A stretch of 33,043 nt of DNA from Levilactobacillus paucivorans (GCF_001437125.1 NZ_JQCA01000030.1:1-33043); one strand, 5' to 3'; shown: positions 23,183 through 32,396, numbered from the stretch's first letter. A program made the numbers and translations. Notes: generated by a model from the letters alone, not told the origin.

Positions 23183-25792
23183 TTATTTCTGATTCCAGTC
23201 AATCTCATCCGTCAACCAACCACTCATCCAACGAGGCACCAATTTGGTGGTCACGGTAGTTGCGCGGCGATTGATGGCCAAGACCAGCTGGAGCATGGTG
23301 AAGACCAGTGACGCCCGGCGCCGGTACGCCAGGTACTTTGGTTGCCAAGTCGTCACATACTTCTCCTTATAGGCCCGCAAGCCCTGGAAGCTGTAGATAC
23401 TGGACCCGTACTCGTAAATTAGATGAGCCAGTCGTTCCTCAATGAAACTGAATTCCGACAGACCCACGTTCGATAACGGTGCCATCCCCAGGTTGAAGGT
23501 CTGATAGCCTTCCTCGCGACATAGGTCAAAGAGAAAGACAAACAGGCCATCCATAATTCCCGACGGTGCGTTAGGACTCTCACGCATCAGGTCAATCGAC
23601 GTCATGACGTGTTCTCCGGTCGGCATGAGGTTAGCGAAGGCTTGAATCTCACCCGACGCATCCCGCATAACGGCGATTGGAGATTCGTCCAAGTAGCGAC
23701 GGTCGAAGAAGCCCATGGAGAAACCCTTCTCAGCGGCATCCCCTAACCAAGCATCGGAAATACTCTTGAGCTTCTGATAGTTTTCATCGCTCAATGGTGG
23801 CTGCAGGAGTTCACAGGTATAGCCCTCACGGTGGAATTTGTTCACCACCGACCGTTCCCCCCGGTGCGCCTTCCCAGCCAGATTGAAGGTTGCCAGATCG
23901 ACATGCCCTTCTTCCCCAACCTTGATGAAGTCGAAGCCCATTTCGTGAAGATGGAGCGTCAGTTTTTCCGTAATTTCGTAGAAGACTGGCCGCAGTCCGG
24001 CCTGATCGGCATCGTGCATGAAGGCCTGCAACGCCGGCACAATCAGATCTTGATTGCCAATGGGTTCCCCCATCACCAAGACCTTGTCGGCACTCTGGCG
24101 AAACAGGAGGAACAGCTGATCCTCGCCATTTTCTTGGTAATAATAGACTTGCTTGTCCTTTAGGAAGGCCAGGTGGCTAATTTCATTGCCCCCGAAGCGT
24201 TTGATGATCGCACGGATTCTATCGCCGTCAAAGGGCGTATGGAGCCATCCTGGCTCTGGTTTGGCCAAATACCGGTAAATCCCCCCGAGAATTAACAAGG
24301 CCACCAGCAGGCCACCCAGGCCATTTAACCAGACCTGCGTCGACGGAAAGAGCCACGTCTTGGGAATCCAAGAATGATGGTGCTGCACCCGAAAGGTTGA
24401 GATACCGAGAATCGTGTACACCACAAAGGTCCCCACGAAAATGATACCGTCGACTAGTAAGCCCCCCCAGGAATAGTGGAATCCCTGGCGATAGAGTTCG
24501 GGTCTGGCCAAAATCAGGCAGAGCAACACGAGTCCCAGCAGGACTGCCAAGCCCCCTGGGAAATTCTCTCGCCAAAGGGTGTTGCCGATCGCAATGACCA
24601 ACACCACCATCGTCGGCCAATAGGCCAATTTGACGCGAGCGCCGACACCGCGGGCCAACCCAATGAGTAGGAAGGCCATGATAATATTGGAAACCTGGTC
24701 CAAAAAGTAAAACATATAAGGCACTAAGCGAATGTAGAACGTATTCATTAAGACCACGTCTGGAATGGTCGCATACAGCAACATCATAATTCCAGAAAAG
24801 TACATAAAGACGGTCACGAAGAGGTGGGCACTGCGCCGAATCACGGCAACCGGTAACCCATTGAGAAAGGCATTGATCCTGTGCCCAGCATCGTGAATAA
24901 AGAGCCCGACACCTAAGCCAAATGGCAGGAAGTAGTAGAACAACCGATACAGAATCAGCCAGCCTGCGGCATCCGCGCGGCCGACGCCCAACAGACCGAG
25001 TCCCAGTATCATGAAGACGTCAAATGATCCCAGTCCCCCAGGAATCATCGACACGACCCCGGCAACCGAGGCCACCACAAACATTGGAAAAACCGCAATC
25101 AAAGGAATTGGCATATGTAGCGCCCAGCCAATCGCCAGGAAGAAGAGCGCACAGCTCCCCCACTCTAGCGTCGAGCCGCCAATGAGTCTGAGTTCACGGG
25201 ACCACGTCAGATCCTTGAAGAAATCATTATCGCTGAAGCGGGTGAAGAGGAAGAGTCCAGGGAAGTACAGTCCACCACCCAGTAACCAAATCCAGTAACC
25301 GCGGAAAGGCTGCCCGACGTCGAAACCAAAAAGACAAATCAACGCGACCCAACAAGCCAGGGACAGCCCGGACAGGAGAAATAAGGCAATCTTAGAAATG
25401 GCGTAGAGTACCTGTTTCTTCGATGCCGAGCGCGAATAAAAGTTTGCCCGCAGACTGGCACCGAGGATCCCGCCCATCCCCATGAGATTCGTGAAGGTGT
25501 TGGTCACCCAACCACTACGGATAATATATCCCCTGGAAAAATCGCCGGGTAAGAATTCAACAATTGTGAAGTCATAGACCAGCATGGGTAAAACTGCTAT
25601 GAAGCCCCCAATCATTAAGAGCCCTAACGTCCCCCAACTCAGCGATGCCAGTTCACTTTGAACCTGATCACCACTGATCTCGTGACCAACTCGGCCAACC
25701 TCTCTAATGATAAATAACAGAATCGAGAAGAAGAAGATTCCCTTGATCCACGTCAAACGTTTCTGTATAAAACCCCAGACTCTTTTCCCCAT
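23183..25792 (-). CDS. mprF: Phosphatidylglycerol lysyltransferase / flippase MprF
   Basis: Bifunctional membrane protein that adds an amino acid (usually lysine) from aminoacyl-tRNA to phosphatidylglycerol and moves the product to the outer leaflet, reducing sensitivity to cationic peptides. The N-terminal 520 or so residues are strongly hydrophobic with many membrane segments (flippase), including MIPGGLGSFDVFMILGLGLLG. The cytoplasmic C-terminal GNAT-like synthase shows GEPIGNQDLI, FYEIT, KGFSMGFFDRRYL, SIDLMR, NLGMAPLSNVG and EYGSSIYSFQGLRAYKEKY. I place the start at ATG 25792 (MGKRVWGFIQ), with AGGGGGGAA 8 bases upstream; a longer frame from 25846 lacks one. The product has 869 residues. 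The amino acid specificity cannot be told. Confidence 0.94.
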   Translation of the reverse strand: MGKRVWGFIQKRLTWIKGIFFFSILLFIIREVGRVGHEISGDQVQSELASLSWGTLGLLMIGGFIAVLPMLVYDFTIVEFLPGDFSRGYIIRSGWVTNTFTNLMGMGGILGASLRANFYSRSASKKQVLYAISKIALFLLSGLSLACWVALICLFGFDVGQPFRGYWIWLLGGGLYFPGLFLFTRFSDNDFFKDLTWSRELRLIGGSTLEWGSCALFFLAIGWALHMPIPLIAVFPMFVVASVAGVVSMIPGGLGSFDVFMILGLGLLGVGRADAAGWLILYRLFYYFLPFGLGVGLFIHDAGHRINAFLNGLPVAVIRRSAHLFVTVFMYFSGIMMLLYATIPDVVLMNTFYIRLVPYMFYFLDQVSNIIMAFLLIGLARGVGARVKLAYWPTMVVLVIAIGNTLWRENFPGGLAVLLGLVLLCLILARPELYRQGFHYSWGGLLVDGIIFVGTFVVYTILGISTFRVQHHHSWIPKTWLFPSTQVWLNGLGGLLVALLILGGIYRYLAKPEPGWLHTPFDGDRIRAIIKRFGGNEISHLAFLKDKQVYYYQENGEDQLFLLFRQSADKVLVMGEPIGNQDLIVPALQAFMHDADQAGLRPVFYEITEKLTLHLHEMGFDFIKVGEEGHVDLATFNLAGKAHRGERSVVNKFHREGYTCELLQPPLSDENYQKLKSISDAWLGDAAEKGFSMGFFDRRYLDESPIAVMRDASGEIQAFANLMPTGEHVMTSIDLMRESPNAPSGIMDGLFVFLFDLCREEGYQTFNLGMAPLSNVGLSEFSFIEERLAHLIYEYGSSIYSFQGLRAYKEKYVTTWQPKYLAYRRRASLVFTMLQLVLAINRRATTVTTKLVPRWMSGWLTDEIDWNQK

Positions 25793-25817
25793 GATGATTT
25801 CCCCCCTGTAGTTCTTT

Positions 25818-25846
25818 ATTATCGCAATCGTTTCCCCAAAAACCAA
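25818..25846 (-). promoter_or_regulatory. Predicted promoter of mprF
   Basis: Minus strand TTGGTT, 17-base spacer, GATAAT, 25 bases before the ATG. Confidence 0.6.
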
Positions 25847-25875
25847 TCAAGTGGCTGTCTTAATATCCCCGTTAA

Positions 25876-25927
25876 GTCACCTGACTAACCTTGCATCCCC
25901 ACGCTAAGGTTTAAAGATTGGACACTA
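25876..25927 (-). promoter_or_regulatory. Two motifs upstream of mprF shared with yfhO
   Basis: GTCACCTGAC at 25876-25885 and TTGGACACTA at 25918-25927 (plus-strand spelling). The same two 10-base words recur in the same order upstream of yfhO. The first, GTCA-CC-TGAC, has palindromic ends and lies about 30 bases upstream of the predicted -35, a usual place for an activator. Operator function is inference. The rest of the 25928-26098 gap shows nothing recognisable. Confidence 0.4.
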
Positions 25928-26098
25928 CCCTAGTCATCTTGAGATCATGCCCCATAGCGTCATCCTAATCTTACGGCAGAAACCTTTGGTCAGTGAGAGC
26001 AAACTCACTTTGCCCCCCATTAACCATCCACGGCTTGATCGTTATCATTTGTAGTTAAGGTTACCATAGCTTTCCCTGTTTAACGGACCCTGCAGAAA

Positions 26099-26119
26099 TT
26101 CTTACAGATCTGTTAAGAA
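26099..26119. repeat. Near-palindrome between yfhO terminator and mprF
   Basis: A TTCTTA / TAAGAA pair flanks CAGATCTG, giving a 21-base near-perfect palindrome with one unmatched base per arm. Its core ACAGATCTGTT also occurs at 22979-22989, on the other side of mprF. No T-tract on either strand fits a terminator. Confidence 0.45.
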
Positions 26120-26124
26120 ACGAC

Positions 26125-26160
26125 AAAAAAATGGCACCGTCAGTCATCTGACAGTGCCAC
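26125..26160 (-). terminator. Terminator of yfhO
   Basis: Minus-strand TGGCACTGTCAG / CTGACGGTGCCA stem with an ATGA loop and a seven-T tail. Confidence 0.9.
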
Positions 26161-26187
26161 TCACCAGTCGAAAACGTCGACTAGTCT

Positions 26188-28815
26188 TTAATGTTTTTTA
26201 AAATGCCCATTCTTCATTGATGCGCGCTTATCGCGCCAACGCCAGGTAATCGCGGTGCCGGAGAAGGCGACAATTCCAATGAGACTAAGCAAGATACCAG
26301 CTCGGCCACCCGGAACCCGGTAGGTCAACCGAATATCATTGTTTCCGGCCTTAATTGGCAAGGCCGTCATCCCGTGTAGCATCCGCTTAGGTGTCACTTG
26401 CCGACCATTGACCTGAGCATGCCAGCCGCCGTCATTTGGCAGACTCACATACAGCCAACGCTTCTTAGCCGTCCCGGTAACGCTACCTGTCAACTCGGTT
26501 CGCCAATGACTGTCAGTGATGTGTAAGTTCAGCGCGTGCTTCTTCACCGTTTTGACCACTTGCTTAAACTTCGGTCGTCGCAACGTCTTGAGCTCCAAGC
26601 CCAGATCGGCTCCCCGATCGTAGGCACTGAAACGAACCCGGACCCGTTGACCGGCCTTAAAGGTCCCCAGGTTAATCAACGTTGTGTGTTGGTTCATGTT
26701 GATCTCGGGGCCCACTGGCATGTGATCGACCAACATCGTGGAATACTTAATGGCCCCATTAGGTGCCCACAGATACATGGGACCCGCAGTCTTAGCCGTA
26801 AAGTACATCGTGTGTTGGTAGGTATAACCGGTTGGTTGTCCCGCCCAGTATGGCGAATGCTCAACCTGATCAACCTTATTGGTTGCCGAGGACCAGTAAG
26901 ACGTCTTGCTAGGCTTTAAGGCCTGTAAGATTTTTTCCTGGTTACCGAAGGCATCAAACTTTAATTTCGTATGCGTCAAACTCTTCGGTACGGCAAAGCC
27001 CATGCCCACATAACTGGAGTTGGTGGTTGTCGTAGCCCCAATCGTGGCCAATTCTACCGAGGTCTTCACCCCAAATAACATGTCCGTGACTGGCGTGAGA
27101 CCCCCACTACTGATCCGACGAGGGTTATCACTCCCCAGACCCAAACGATGCATCGTCTTTCGGGTCCGGTCATTGATGGTGGAGTTATACCCAGATACCC
27201 CATAGAAGTCGAACAACAGGCTGTCGTTATAACTCTTATAGGAAGACTCGAAGGCCCGTTTGATAATACTGTTTTCGTTATTGACCCGATAGAGTTGTCC
27301 CTTAGGTGCCTGGACACTCGCCATCTGTTGCTTTTCCAACATGTAGTTACGAGTATAGACATCGTGATGGCCAAATTCACTGGTACTCATCGCTAAGATA
27401 AAATTACCGGCAACTTCGGTCGCTACAATGGCTCCCAGCAACCATTGACGCCATAAGCGCCGGGTACCAAAGATAATGGCCGCTGTGATGAAGAGATAGA
27501 TAATCCCCAAAATCAGACTCGTCCAATGAACGCGTGAAATATCAGTATAGTAGTGCATCATCCGCGAAGAATGCCCCGTCACCAGTCGCAACATCACGGG
27601 AATCAATAGTGATCCGACGATGGCCAACAGCGCTAGTCCCGTCGGTAATAACCACTTAAATTTAGTCGCAATCTCGCGAGGTTCAGCTTGCCAAGCGGCA
27701 AAAGCCAAGATAACCATCACAAAACTAAAGAAGAAGACGTTTCGGAATGGGAATCCCGCTGGCGCCTGCATAAGGTGCCAGAAGGTATTAAACAGCCGGA
27801 TCCACAATCCCAGGAACAGTACCGTCAGGAAACCAGCCCCCGCCCACTTGTGACGACGGGAGATCGCTGGGTGCACCCAGAAAACCATGACGAGAAGGAC
27901 GATTGCACTGGACACAAAGAGTGTCGGCGCGTGGTCCAGTCGTTGGCTATTGTTGGTGCCCCCCACCATGAACTGCCCGAAGGCTTCCAGGCCGAACGTT
28001 GGCTCAACCTTGTAATTGGCCGCATAGGGCGCGCCCTTAGCCGTTTGTAACATACTGAGTCCGGTTGGAATTAGAACAAGCGCGGCACTGATCCCACTGA
28101 GGATGGCTGTGACCACAAACCGTTTGATCGGTTGCCACCAGGTCTTGAGACCTTCGGGCCGATCGATAACCAATAAATAGATAAAATAGCAAACACTGAA
28201 GATACAGGTCATATAACCCAAATAATAGTTAACCAGCATGCTGGCCAGTAACCACCAGAAGAAGGCGGCTGGTCGTAAGTGACGAACGAGTTGATCCAGG
28301 CCAAAGGCCACCAGTGGCAGGACAATCAGAGCGTCCAACCACATCAGGTCAAAGTAATTCACCGCCACGAACCCACAGAAGGCAAAGGCCACCCCAAAGA
28401 GCAGACTCATCCGCGCCGTGGTCGCAAAGTGCCGTTGCAAATACCAGGTCATGGTCGCCGCAATACTGGCGATTTTTGCCATAATGATGATGGTCACCGC
28501 CATCGGCACATTCTCCGAACTAAAGAGCAGGACGATGAGATTGTAGGGACTCATGAGATAGTAAGTTAACGTTGGTGCTAAGTTACTTCCCATCACATGG
28601 GTAAACGAGAACATACGGAAATCAAGCGTGCGCAAGGCATGTTGAAAGTCCGTCAACATTGGGACGTATTGGGTCCCCATATCACTAAAGATCAGGCTCC
28701 GATTGCCAAAAGGGGTAATCTGCCAATAGCCAAAAACACCTACAACTAAAATAAAGGCTAGACAGAACGCCAGAATCACGTTCTGCCACCTACGATTCAA
28801 ATGAAACCTTGCCAA
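26188..28815 (-). CDS. YfhO family membrane protein (envelope glycosylation)
   Basis: A large multi-spanning protein of the YfhO family (GT-C-like). Family members are linked to glycosylation of lipoteichoic acid or related envelope polymers. The N-terminal half has many hydrophobic segments and the acidic first external loop IFSDMGTQYVPML; VNYFDLMWLDALIVLPL and FPFRNVFFFSFVMV are typical. The C-terminal half is soluble and beta-rich (YVSLPNDGGWHAQVNGRQV), ending in a last membrane segment and a basic tail. The start is uncertain: TTG 28815 (MARFHLNRRW) has GGGGGA 7 bases upstream; the GTG at 28830 abuts the AGGAG. At 875 residues it is of family length. It forms a single-gene unit next to mprF, and the two intergenic gaps share motifs. 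Confidence 0.88.
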   Translation of the reverse strand: MARFHLNRRWQNVILAFCLAFILVVGVFGYWQITPFGNRSLIFSDMGTQYVPMLTDFQHALRTLDFRMFSFTHVMGSNLAPTLTYYLMSPYNLIVLLFSSENVPMAVTIIIMAKIASIAATMTWYLQRHFATTARMSLLFGVAFAFCGFVAVNYFDLMWLDALIVLPLVAFGLDQLVRHLRPAAFFWWLLASMLVNYYLGYMTCIFSVCYFIYLLVIDRPEGLKTWWQPIKRFVVTAILSGISAALVLIPTGLSMLQTAKGAPYAANYKVEPTFGLEAFGQFMVGGTNNSQRLDHAPTLFVSSAIVLLVMVFWVHPAISRRHKWAGAGFLTVLFLGLWIRLFNTFWHLMQAPAGFPFRNVFFFSFVMVILAFAAWQAEPREIATKFKWLLPTGLALLAIVGSLLIPVMLRLVTGHSSRMMHYYTDISRVHWTSLILGIIYLFITAAIIFGTRRLWRQWLLGAIVATEVAGNFILAMSTSEFGHHDVYTRNYMLEKQQMASVQAPKGQLYRVNNENSIIKRAFESSYKSYNDSLLFDFYGVSGYNSTINDRTRKTMHRLGLGSDNPRRISSGGLTPVTDMLFGVKTSVELATIGATTTTNSSYVGMGFAVPKSLTHTKLKFDAFGNQEKILQALKPSKTSYWSSATNKVDQVEHSPYWAGQPTGYTYQHTMYFTAKTAGPMYLWAPNGAIKYSTMLVDHMPVGPEINMNQHTTLINLGTFKAGQRVRVRFSAYDRGADLGLELKTLRRPKFKQVVKTVKKHALNLHITDSHWRTELTGSVTGTAKKRWLYVSLPNDGGWHAQVNGRQVTPKRMLHGMTALPIKAGNNDIRLTYRVPGGRAGILLSLIGIVAFSGTAITWRWRDKRASMKNGHFKKH

Positions 28816-28904
28816 TCTTATTTCCCCCACTCCTATATGCCATGCTTTCTCAATCTTGGTCTAATCCCACAAGACTAGCGTTTCTCGCCAGCTGAGTGAT
28901 CAGG

Positions 28905-28933
28905 TTTAATTTATCCCCGATTAAATCTGTCAA
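28905..28933 (-). promoter_or_regulatory. Possible promoter of yfhO
   Basis: Minus strand perfect TTGACA, 17-base spacer, ATTAAA (weak -10). An alternative AT-rich -10-like stretch (TATTATATTTATAAT) lies further up at 29032-29046. Confidence 0.4.
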
Positions 28934-28995
28934 CTTGTTTAGGCTTTTGGTCTGTCCTTAAGTTCACCATAATCAGTCAATTCAGGCAACTCCCC

Positions 28996-29023
28996 GTCAC
29001 CTGACAACTAAATTTGGACACTA
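28996..29023 (-). promoter_or_regulatory. Two motifs upstream of yfhO shared with mprF
   Basis: GTCACCTGAC at 28996-29005 and TTGGACACTA at 29014-29023 (plus-strand spelling), 8 bases apart here and 32 apart upstream of mprF. CCCCGT precedes the first motif in both places. Otherwise the 29050-29234 stretch holds no gene or recognised element. Confidence 0.4.
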
Positions 29024-29234
29024 AAAGCCCATATTATATTTATAATAAGCGACTGCCGCGGGAAAAACTAGTCTTTGGCAGAAACACCACCGTTTCTTAA
29101 TAAAACCGGCTCAGTTTGCAGTGTCCCCCGCCGCGCTGGTCGCCGTCAATCCCACTCACCCGGTTAGGCAACCAACTTAATGACCAATTTATTTCGGTGT
29201 TTAAAAATTAAACCATCTGACCGAAAAACAGGTA

Positions 29235-29264
29235 CAAAAAACGCCATCCGAAGATGACGTTTTC
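29235..29264 (-). terminator. Terminator of rplJ-rplL
   Basis: Minus-strand AAAACGTCATC / GATGGCGTTTT stem with a TTCG tetraloop and a T-rich tail. Confidence 0.92.
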
Positions 29265-29285
29265 GATTTTAGTAAGTGAAGGTGA

Positions 29286-29654
29286 CTACTTAAGAGTAAC
29301 CACACCACCAACGGCTTCAAGCTTTTCCTTGATGTCGTTAGCTTCGTCTTCAGAAACGCCTTCCTTGATGACAGATGGTACGTTGTCAACAAGACCCTTA
29401 GCGTCCTTCAAACCTAAACCAGTGATTTCACGGACAGCCTTGATGGCCTTAACCTTGGCGTCACCAGATTCAGTTAATTCAACGTCGAATGAGTCCTTGG
29501 CTGCGGCAGCATCGCCACCAGCAGCACCGGCTGCAGCAACTGGTGCAGCAGCAGAAACGCCGAATTCGTCTTCAATTGCCTTAACTAAGTCGCTAAGGTC
29601 AGTAATAGATGCTTCCTTAAGGGAAGCAATGATAGCATCTTTATCAAAAGCCAT
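29286..29654 (-). CDS. rplL: 50S ribosomal protein L7/L12
   Basis: Stalk protein that recruits translation factors. The 122-residue product has the N-terminal dimerisation helix ([33 protein letters not shown]), an Ala/Gly hinge ([16 protein letters not shown]) and the factor-binding domain [24 protein letters not shown]. The ATG at 29654 has GGAGGAAA 5-8 bases upstream; the TTG five codons earlier is inside that site. Follows rplJ by 48 bases. Confidence 0.97.
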   Translation of the reverse strand: MAFDKDAIIASLKEASITDLSDLVKAIEDEFGVSAAAPVAAAGAAGGDAAAAKDSFDVELTESGDAKVKAIKAVREITGLGLKDAKGLVDNVPSVIKEGVSEDEANDIKEKLEAVGGVVTLK

Positions 29655-29702
29655 GTTATTTTCCTCCAATAGTTGGGTTTTAGTTTTATGTTTCTCGGGT
29701 AC

Positions 29703-30209
29703 TTAGGCTGCGTCGCCTTCGTCACCCTTGTCAACGATAGCCTTAATTGCGTAGGCCACGTTACGTACAGGTGCTTGAAGTTCACTAGCAAGCATGGAGA
29801 GCAGGTCTTCACGGCTAGGTAAGGTAGCGTAAACGTTGATTTCATCGATTGAGGCAATCTTGCCTTCGATGTAACCACCCTTAATAGAAAGAGCGTCGAC
29901 ACTATCTGCAAACTTCTTCAAAACCTTAGCTGGGGCAATTGGATCCTCGTTAGAGAAGGCAACGGCAGTTGGGCCGGCAAAGATGTCATTTAAGTCACCG
30001 TAACCAGCTTTTTCAGCAGCCCGAACCAAAATCTTGTTCTTGATGACGTTCATTTGAACGCCAGCATCACGTAATTCCTTACGTAATTCAGTAGCTTGTT
30101 CAACCGTTAAACCACGGTAATCAACAACTACAGCGCTGGTGGCGTTGTTGAATTTTTCAACAACCTCATCGACGATTTTTGCTTTGACAGCAATAGCTTG
30201 TTCACTCAC
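29703..30209 (-). CDS. rplJ: 50S ribosomal protein L10
   Basis: Anchors the L7/L12 stalk to 23S rRNA. The 168-residue protein shows [59 protein letters not shown] and [10 protein letters not shown]. The start is GTG 30209 with GGAGGTG 5 bases upstream; the longer in-frame TTG overlaps the ribosome site. Preceded by a structured leader and a strong promoter. Confidence 0.97.
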   Translation of the reverse strand: MSEQAIAVKAKIVDEVVEKFNNATSAVVVDYRGLTVEQATELRKELRDAGVQMNVIKNKILVRAAEKAGYGDLNDIFAGPTAVAFSNEDPIAPAKVLKKFADSVDALSIKGGYIEGKIASIDEINVYATLPSREDLLSMLASELQAPVRNVAYAIKAIVDKGDEGDAA

Positions 30210-30224
30210 ATTGTTCACCTCCAA

Positions 30225-30357
30225 AAATAGTTTGGTGGGATAAAAAATCCCTATGCCACCAAGACATAAGGAGTCAAAAGTTTAAGTAAACTTCTGCCTC
30301 GGCAGGAAATTAAGGCCAATAGGCCACCTGAGTCTTAGGTAGATCTATTAAATACAA
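30225..30357 (-). promoter_or_regulatory. Ribosomal protein L10 leader
   Basis: Untranslated leader between the promoter and rplJ. On the minus strand it carries a CTGC-CGAG-GCAG hairpin (30294-30305), a GGCC/GGCC-bounded stem, and a TTGGTGG / CCACCAA hairpin (30232-30262) followed by ATTTTT, which looks like the attenuator end. Firmicutes L10 leaders bind L10(L12)4 and act by attenuation; assignment is by position and these features. Confidence 0.7.
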
Positions 30358-30364
30358 CTTCAAT

Positions 30365-30393
30365 AGCATACAATACTTGGCAGAACCTGTCAA
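30365..30393 (-). promoter_or_regulatory. Strong sigma-A promoter of rplJ-rplL
   Basis: Minus strand TTGACA, 17-base spacer, TATGCT. It lies just downstream of rplA, with no terminator between. Confidence 0.85.
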
Positions 30394-30427
30394 TGCATTG
30401 CAAGGGATTTTTTGTTCTCAATAAAAC

Positions 30428-31126
30428 TTAGGCAATCATAGATGCCAAGTCAACGTCAACACTAGGGCCGAACGTTGAAGAGATTGAAACGTGTTGGACG
30501 TAAGTGCCACGAACAGCGGCAGGACGTGCACGAACAATCAATTCAGCGATAGCCTTCAGGTTACCAGCTAACTTGTCTGCATCGAATGAGACCTTACCAA
30601 ATGGAACGGCAACGTTACCGTCGCGGTCAGTCCGGTAAGTAACTTGCCCATTCTTAGCATCGGAAACGGCCTTTTCGACGTTCATCGTAACCGTACCCGT
30701 CTTAGGGTTAGGCATTAAGCCCTTAGGTCCTAAGACCCGGCCTAAACGACCAACTTGGGCCATCATGTCTGGCGTTGCGATAGCAACGTCAAAGTCTAAC
30801 CAGCCGTCTTGGATACGTTCAACTAAGTCTTGTTCACCAACGACGTCAGCACCGGCAGCTTCTGCAGCCTTAGCTTGGTCACCTTTGGCAAATACAACAA
30901 CAGTTGTGTCCTTACCAGTACCGTTAGGTAATACTAAGGCACCACGGAGTTGTTGGTCCGCTTGCTTGGTGTCAACGTTAAGTTTGAAAGCAACCTCTAC
31001 GGATGCATCAAACTTAGCGAAGTCCATCTTCTTTACTAATGCCACGGCGTCGTCCATGCTGTAAACCTTGTCGGCTTCAACCAGCTTGGCAGCGTCCTGG
31101 TACTTTTTACCTCTTTTGTTAGCCAT
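30428..31126 (-). CDS. rplA: 50S ribosomal protein L1
   Basis: L1-stalk protein and translational repressor of its own operon in well-studied bacteria. The 232-residue protein shows [70 protein letters not shown] and the C-terminal [20 protein letters not shown]. The ATG at 31126 has AGGAGG upstream; an upstream in-frame start at 31183 lies in the rplK-rplA leader and is not credible. Confidence 0.97.
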   Translation of the reverse strand: MANKRGKKYQDAAKLVEADKVYSMDDAVALVKKMDFAKFDASVEVAFKLNVDTKQADQQLRGALVLPNGTGKDTTVVVFAKGDQAKAAEAAGADVVGEQDLVERIQDGWLDFDVAIATPDMMAQVGRLGRVLGPKGLMPNPKTGTVTMNVEKAVSDAKNGQVTYRTDRDGNVAVPFGKVSFDADKLAGNLKAIAELIVRARPAAVRGTYVQHVSISSTFGPSVDVDLASMIA

Positions 31127-31148
31127 TTTTGTGTATTCCTCCTTGCAA

Positions 31149-31176
31149 ATGTGGTTGTAACGGATAAACCTCCCAC
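31149..31176 (-). promoter_or_regulatory. Candidate L1-binding site in the rplK-rplA gap
   Basis: On the minus strand GTGGGAGG and CCACAT bracket a 14-base loop. The same GTGGGAGG...CCACA pattern occurs in the rplK leader. It resembles the 23S L1 site by my reading; inference. Confidence 0.45.
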
Positions 31177-31224
31177 TTGACACATTTCATTTTCGTGAAG
31201 TGTCCGACTATCCGAAAACTGAGC

Positions 31225-31650
31225 TTAACCTTCGACCGTGAAGCCCATGCTCCGGGCAGTACCTTCAATCATGCGCATAGCTGCTTCAACATCAGCTGCG
31301 TTTAGATCTTGCATTTTAGTTTCAGCGATTTGCTTAACTTGATCCTTGGTTACAGTTGCAACCTTTTTCGTGTTAGGTTCGCCGGAACCACTTTCAACAC
31401 CAGCGGCCTTCTTCAACAGAACAGCTGCTGGAGGGGTCTTGGTAATGAAATCAAAGGAACGATCTTCATAGACACTGATCACAACAGGAATGATCATACC
31501 AGCTTGGTCAGCGGTACGAGCGTTGAATTCCTTAGTGAAGCCCATGATGTTGATACCTGCTTGACCTAAAGCTGGTCCAACTGGGGGAGCTGGGGTTGCT
31601 TTACCCGCAGGAATCTGTAATTTAACGACATTAGCTACTTTTTTAGCCAC
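31225..31650 (-). CDS. rplK: 50S ribosomal protein L11
   Basis: Forms the GTPase-associated centre with 23S rRNA. The 141-residue protein shows [31 protein letters not shown] at the N-terminus and [31 protein letters not shown] at the C-terminus. The start is GTG 31650 with AAGGAGG 9 bases upstream. First gene of rplK-rplA, with its own promoter. Confidence 0.97.
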   Translation of the reverse strand: MAKKVANVVKLQIPAGKATPAPPVGPALGQAGINIMGFTKEFNARTADQAGMIIPVVISVYEDRSFDFITKTPPAAVLLKKAAGVESGSGEPNTKKVATVTKDQVKQIAETKMQDLNAADVEAAMRMIEGTARSMGFTVEG

Positions 31651-31671
31651 GAGACAATACCTCCTTGAGTC

Positions 31672-31711
31672 CGTGTGTGGTAAGTGGGGCTGTTAGTTTG
31701 CCCCTCCCACG
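31672..31711 (-). promoter_or_regulatory. Candidate L1-binding leader hairpin of rplK-rplA
   Basis: Minus strand CGTGG-GA-GGGGC pairs with GCCCC-ACTTA-CCACACG around a 9-base loop. The asymmetric internal loop is the arrangement seen in L1 operator RNAs. Confidence 0.55.
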
Positions 31712-31741
31712 TTGACTGTACGCTCTAACGCATACTAGAGA

Positions 31742-31770
31742 ATCATACCACACTTCATTACCTACAACAA
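31742..31770 (-). promoter_or_regulatory. Promoter of rplK-rplA
   Basis: Minus strand TTGTTG, 17-base spacer, TATGAT. Confidence 0.75.
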
Positions 31771-31844
31771 GTTCATTTTAAACTATCGCTGAGATGGCCC
31801 GACCGCCTAACCACGGCCGGGTATCGACAGTCTTTGACACCCGC

Positions 31845-32396
31845 CTACCCTAAGATAGGGTCAACTTGGTCAAAGTTTAATTCGGTACTGGTTTCCCGAC
31901 CGAACATGTCAATGTTCACCTTGAGCTTCATCTTTTCATTGTCAACTTCGGTAATCTTACCGACCAGGCCACTGAAGGCACCATCGACAATCGTCACTGA
32001 GTCACCAGGCGCCACATCCAGATCGGCGTGACGTGCGGACATGCCGACACGACGCAAGATCCGTTCGACTTCATCTGGTAACAGTGGTGTTGGCTTACTA
32101 CCTTGACCGTGAGAGCCTAAGAATCCGGTAACCCCAGGGGTATTCCGAACCACGTACCAAGCCTGATCACTCATGACCATTTCCAACAAGACGTAGCCCG
32201 GGAAGGTCTTTTCCATTGAGACCTTGTCCTTACCATTCTTGACTTCGTGGGCTTCTTCTTCTGGGACAACAACCCGGAAGATGTTATCCTGCATGCCCAT
32301 TGATTCTGACCGGGATTCCAAGTTCGCCATAACCTTGTTTTCGTATCCGGCGTACGTATGCAAGACGTACCATTGCTTTTCCGCTGACTCAACCAT
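31845..32396 (-). CDS. nusG: Transcription termination/antitermination protein NusG
   Basis: Binds RNA polymerase and couples it to the ribosome or modulates pausing. The 183-residue protein has the NGN domain (QWYVLHTYAGYENKVMANLESR to FPGYVLLEMVMSDQAWYVVRNTPGVTGFLG) and a C-terminal KOW domain (PGDSVTIVDGAFSGLVGKITEVD). The ATG at 32396 has AAAGGAG about 11 bases upstream. It follows secE after 124 bases that include a terminator-like hairpin. Confidence 0.97.
   Translation of the reverse strand: MVESAEKQWYVLHTYAGYENKVMANLESRSESMGMQDNIFRVVVPEEEAHEVKNGKDKVSMEKTFPGYVLLEMVMSDQAWYVVRNTPGVTGFLGSHGQGSKPTPLLPDEVERILRRVGMSARHADLDVAPGDSVTIVDGAFSGLVGKITEVDNEKMKLKVNIDMFGRETSTELNFDQVDPILG

Noticed and set aside
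29014-29046. Plus-strand promoter-like TTGGAC and TATAAT in the yfhO-rplL gap
   Set aside because: The spacing to TATAAT is too long, and no plus-strand gene or RNA follows; the AT-rich stretch more likely belongs to the yfhO side.
31847-31863. ACCCTA/TAGGGT hairpin at the nusG stop as a terminator
   Set aside because: The stem is only six pairs and no T-tract follows on the minus strand.
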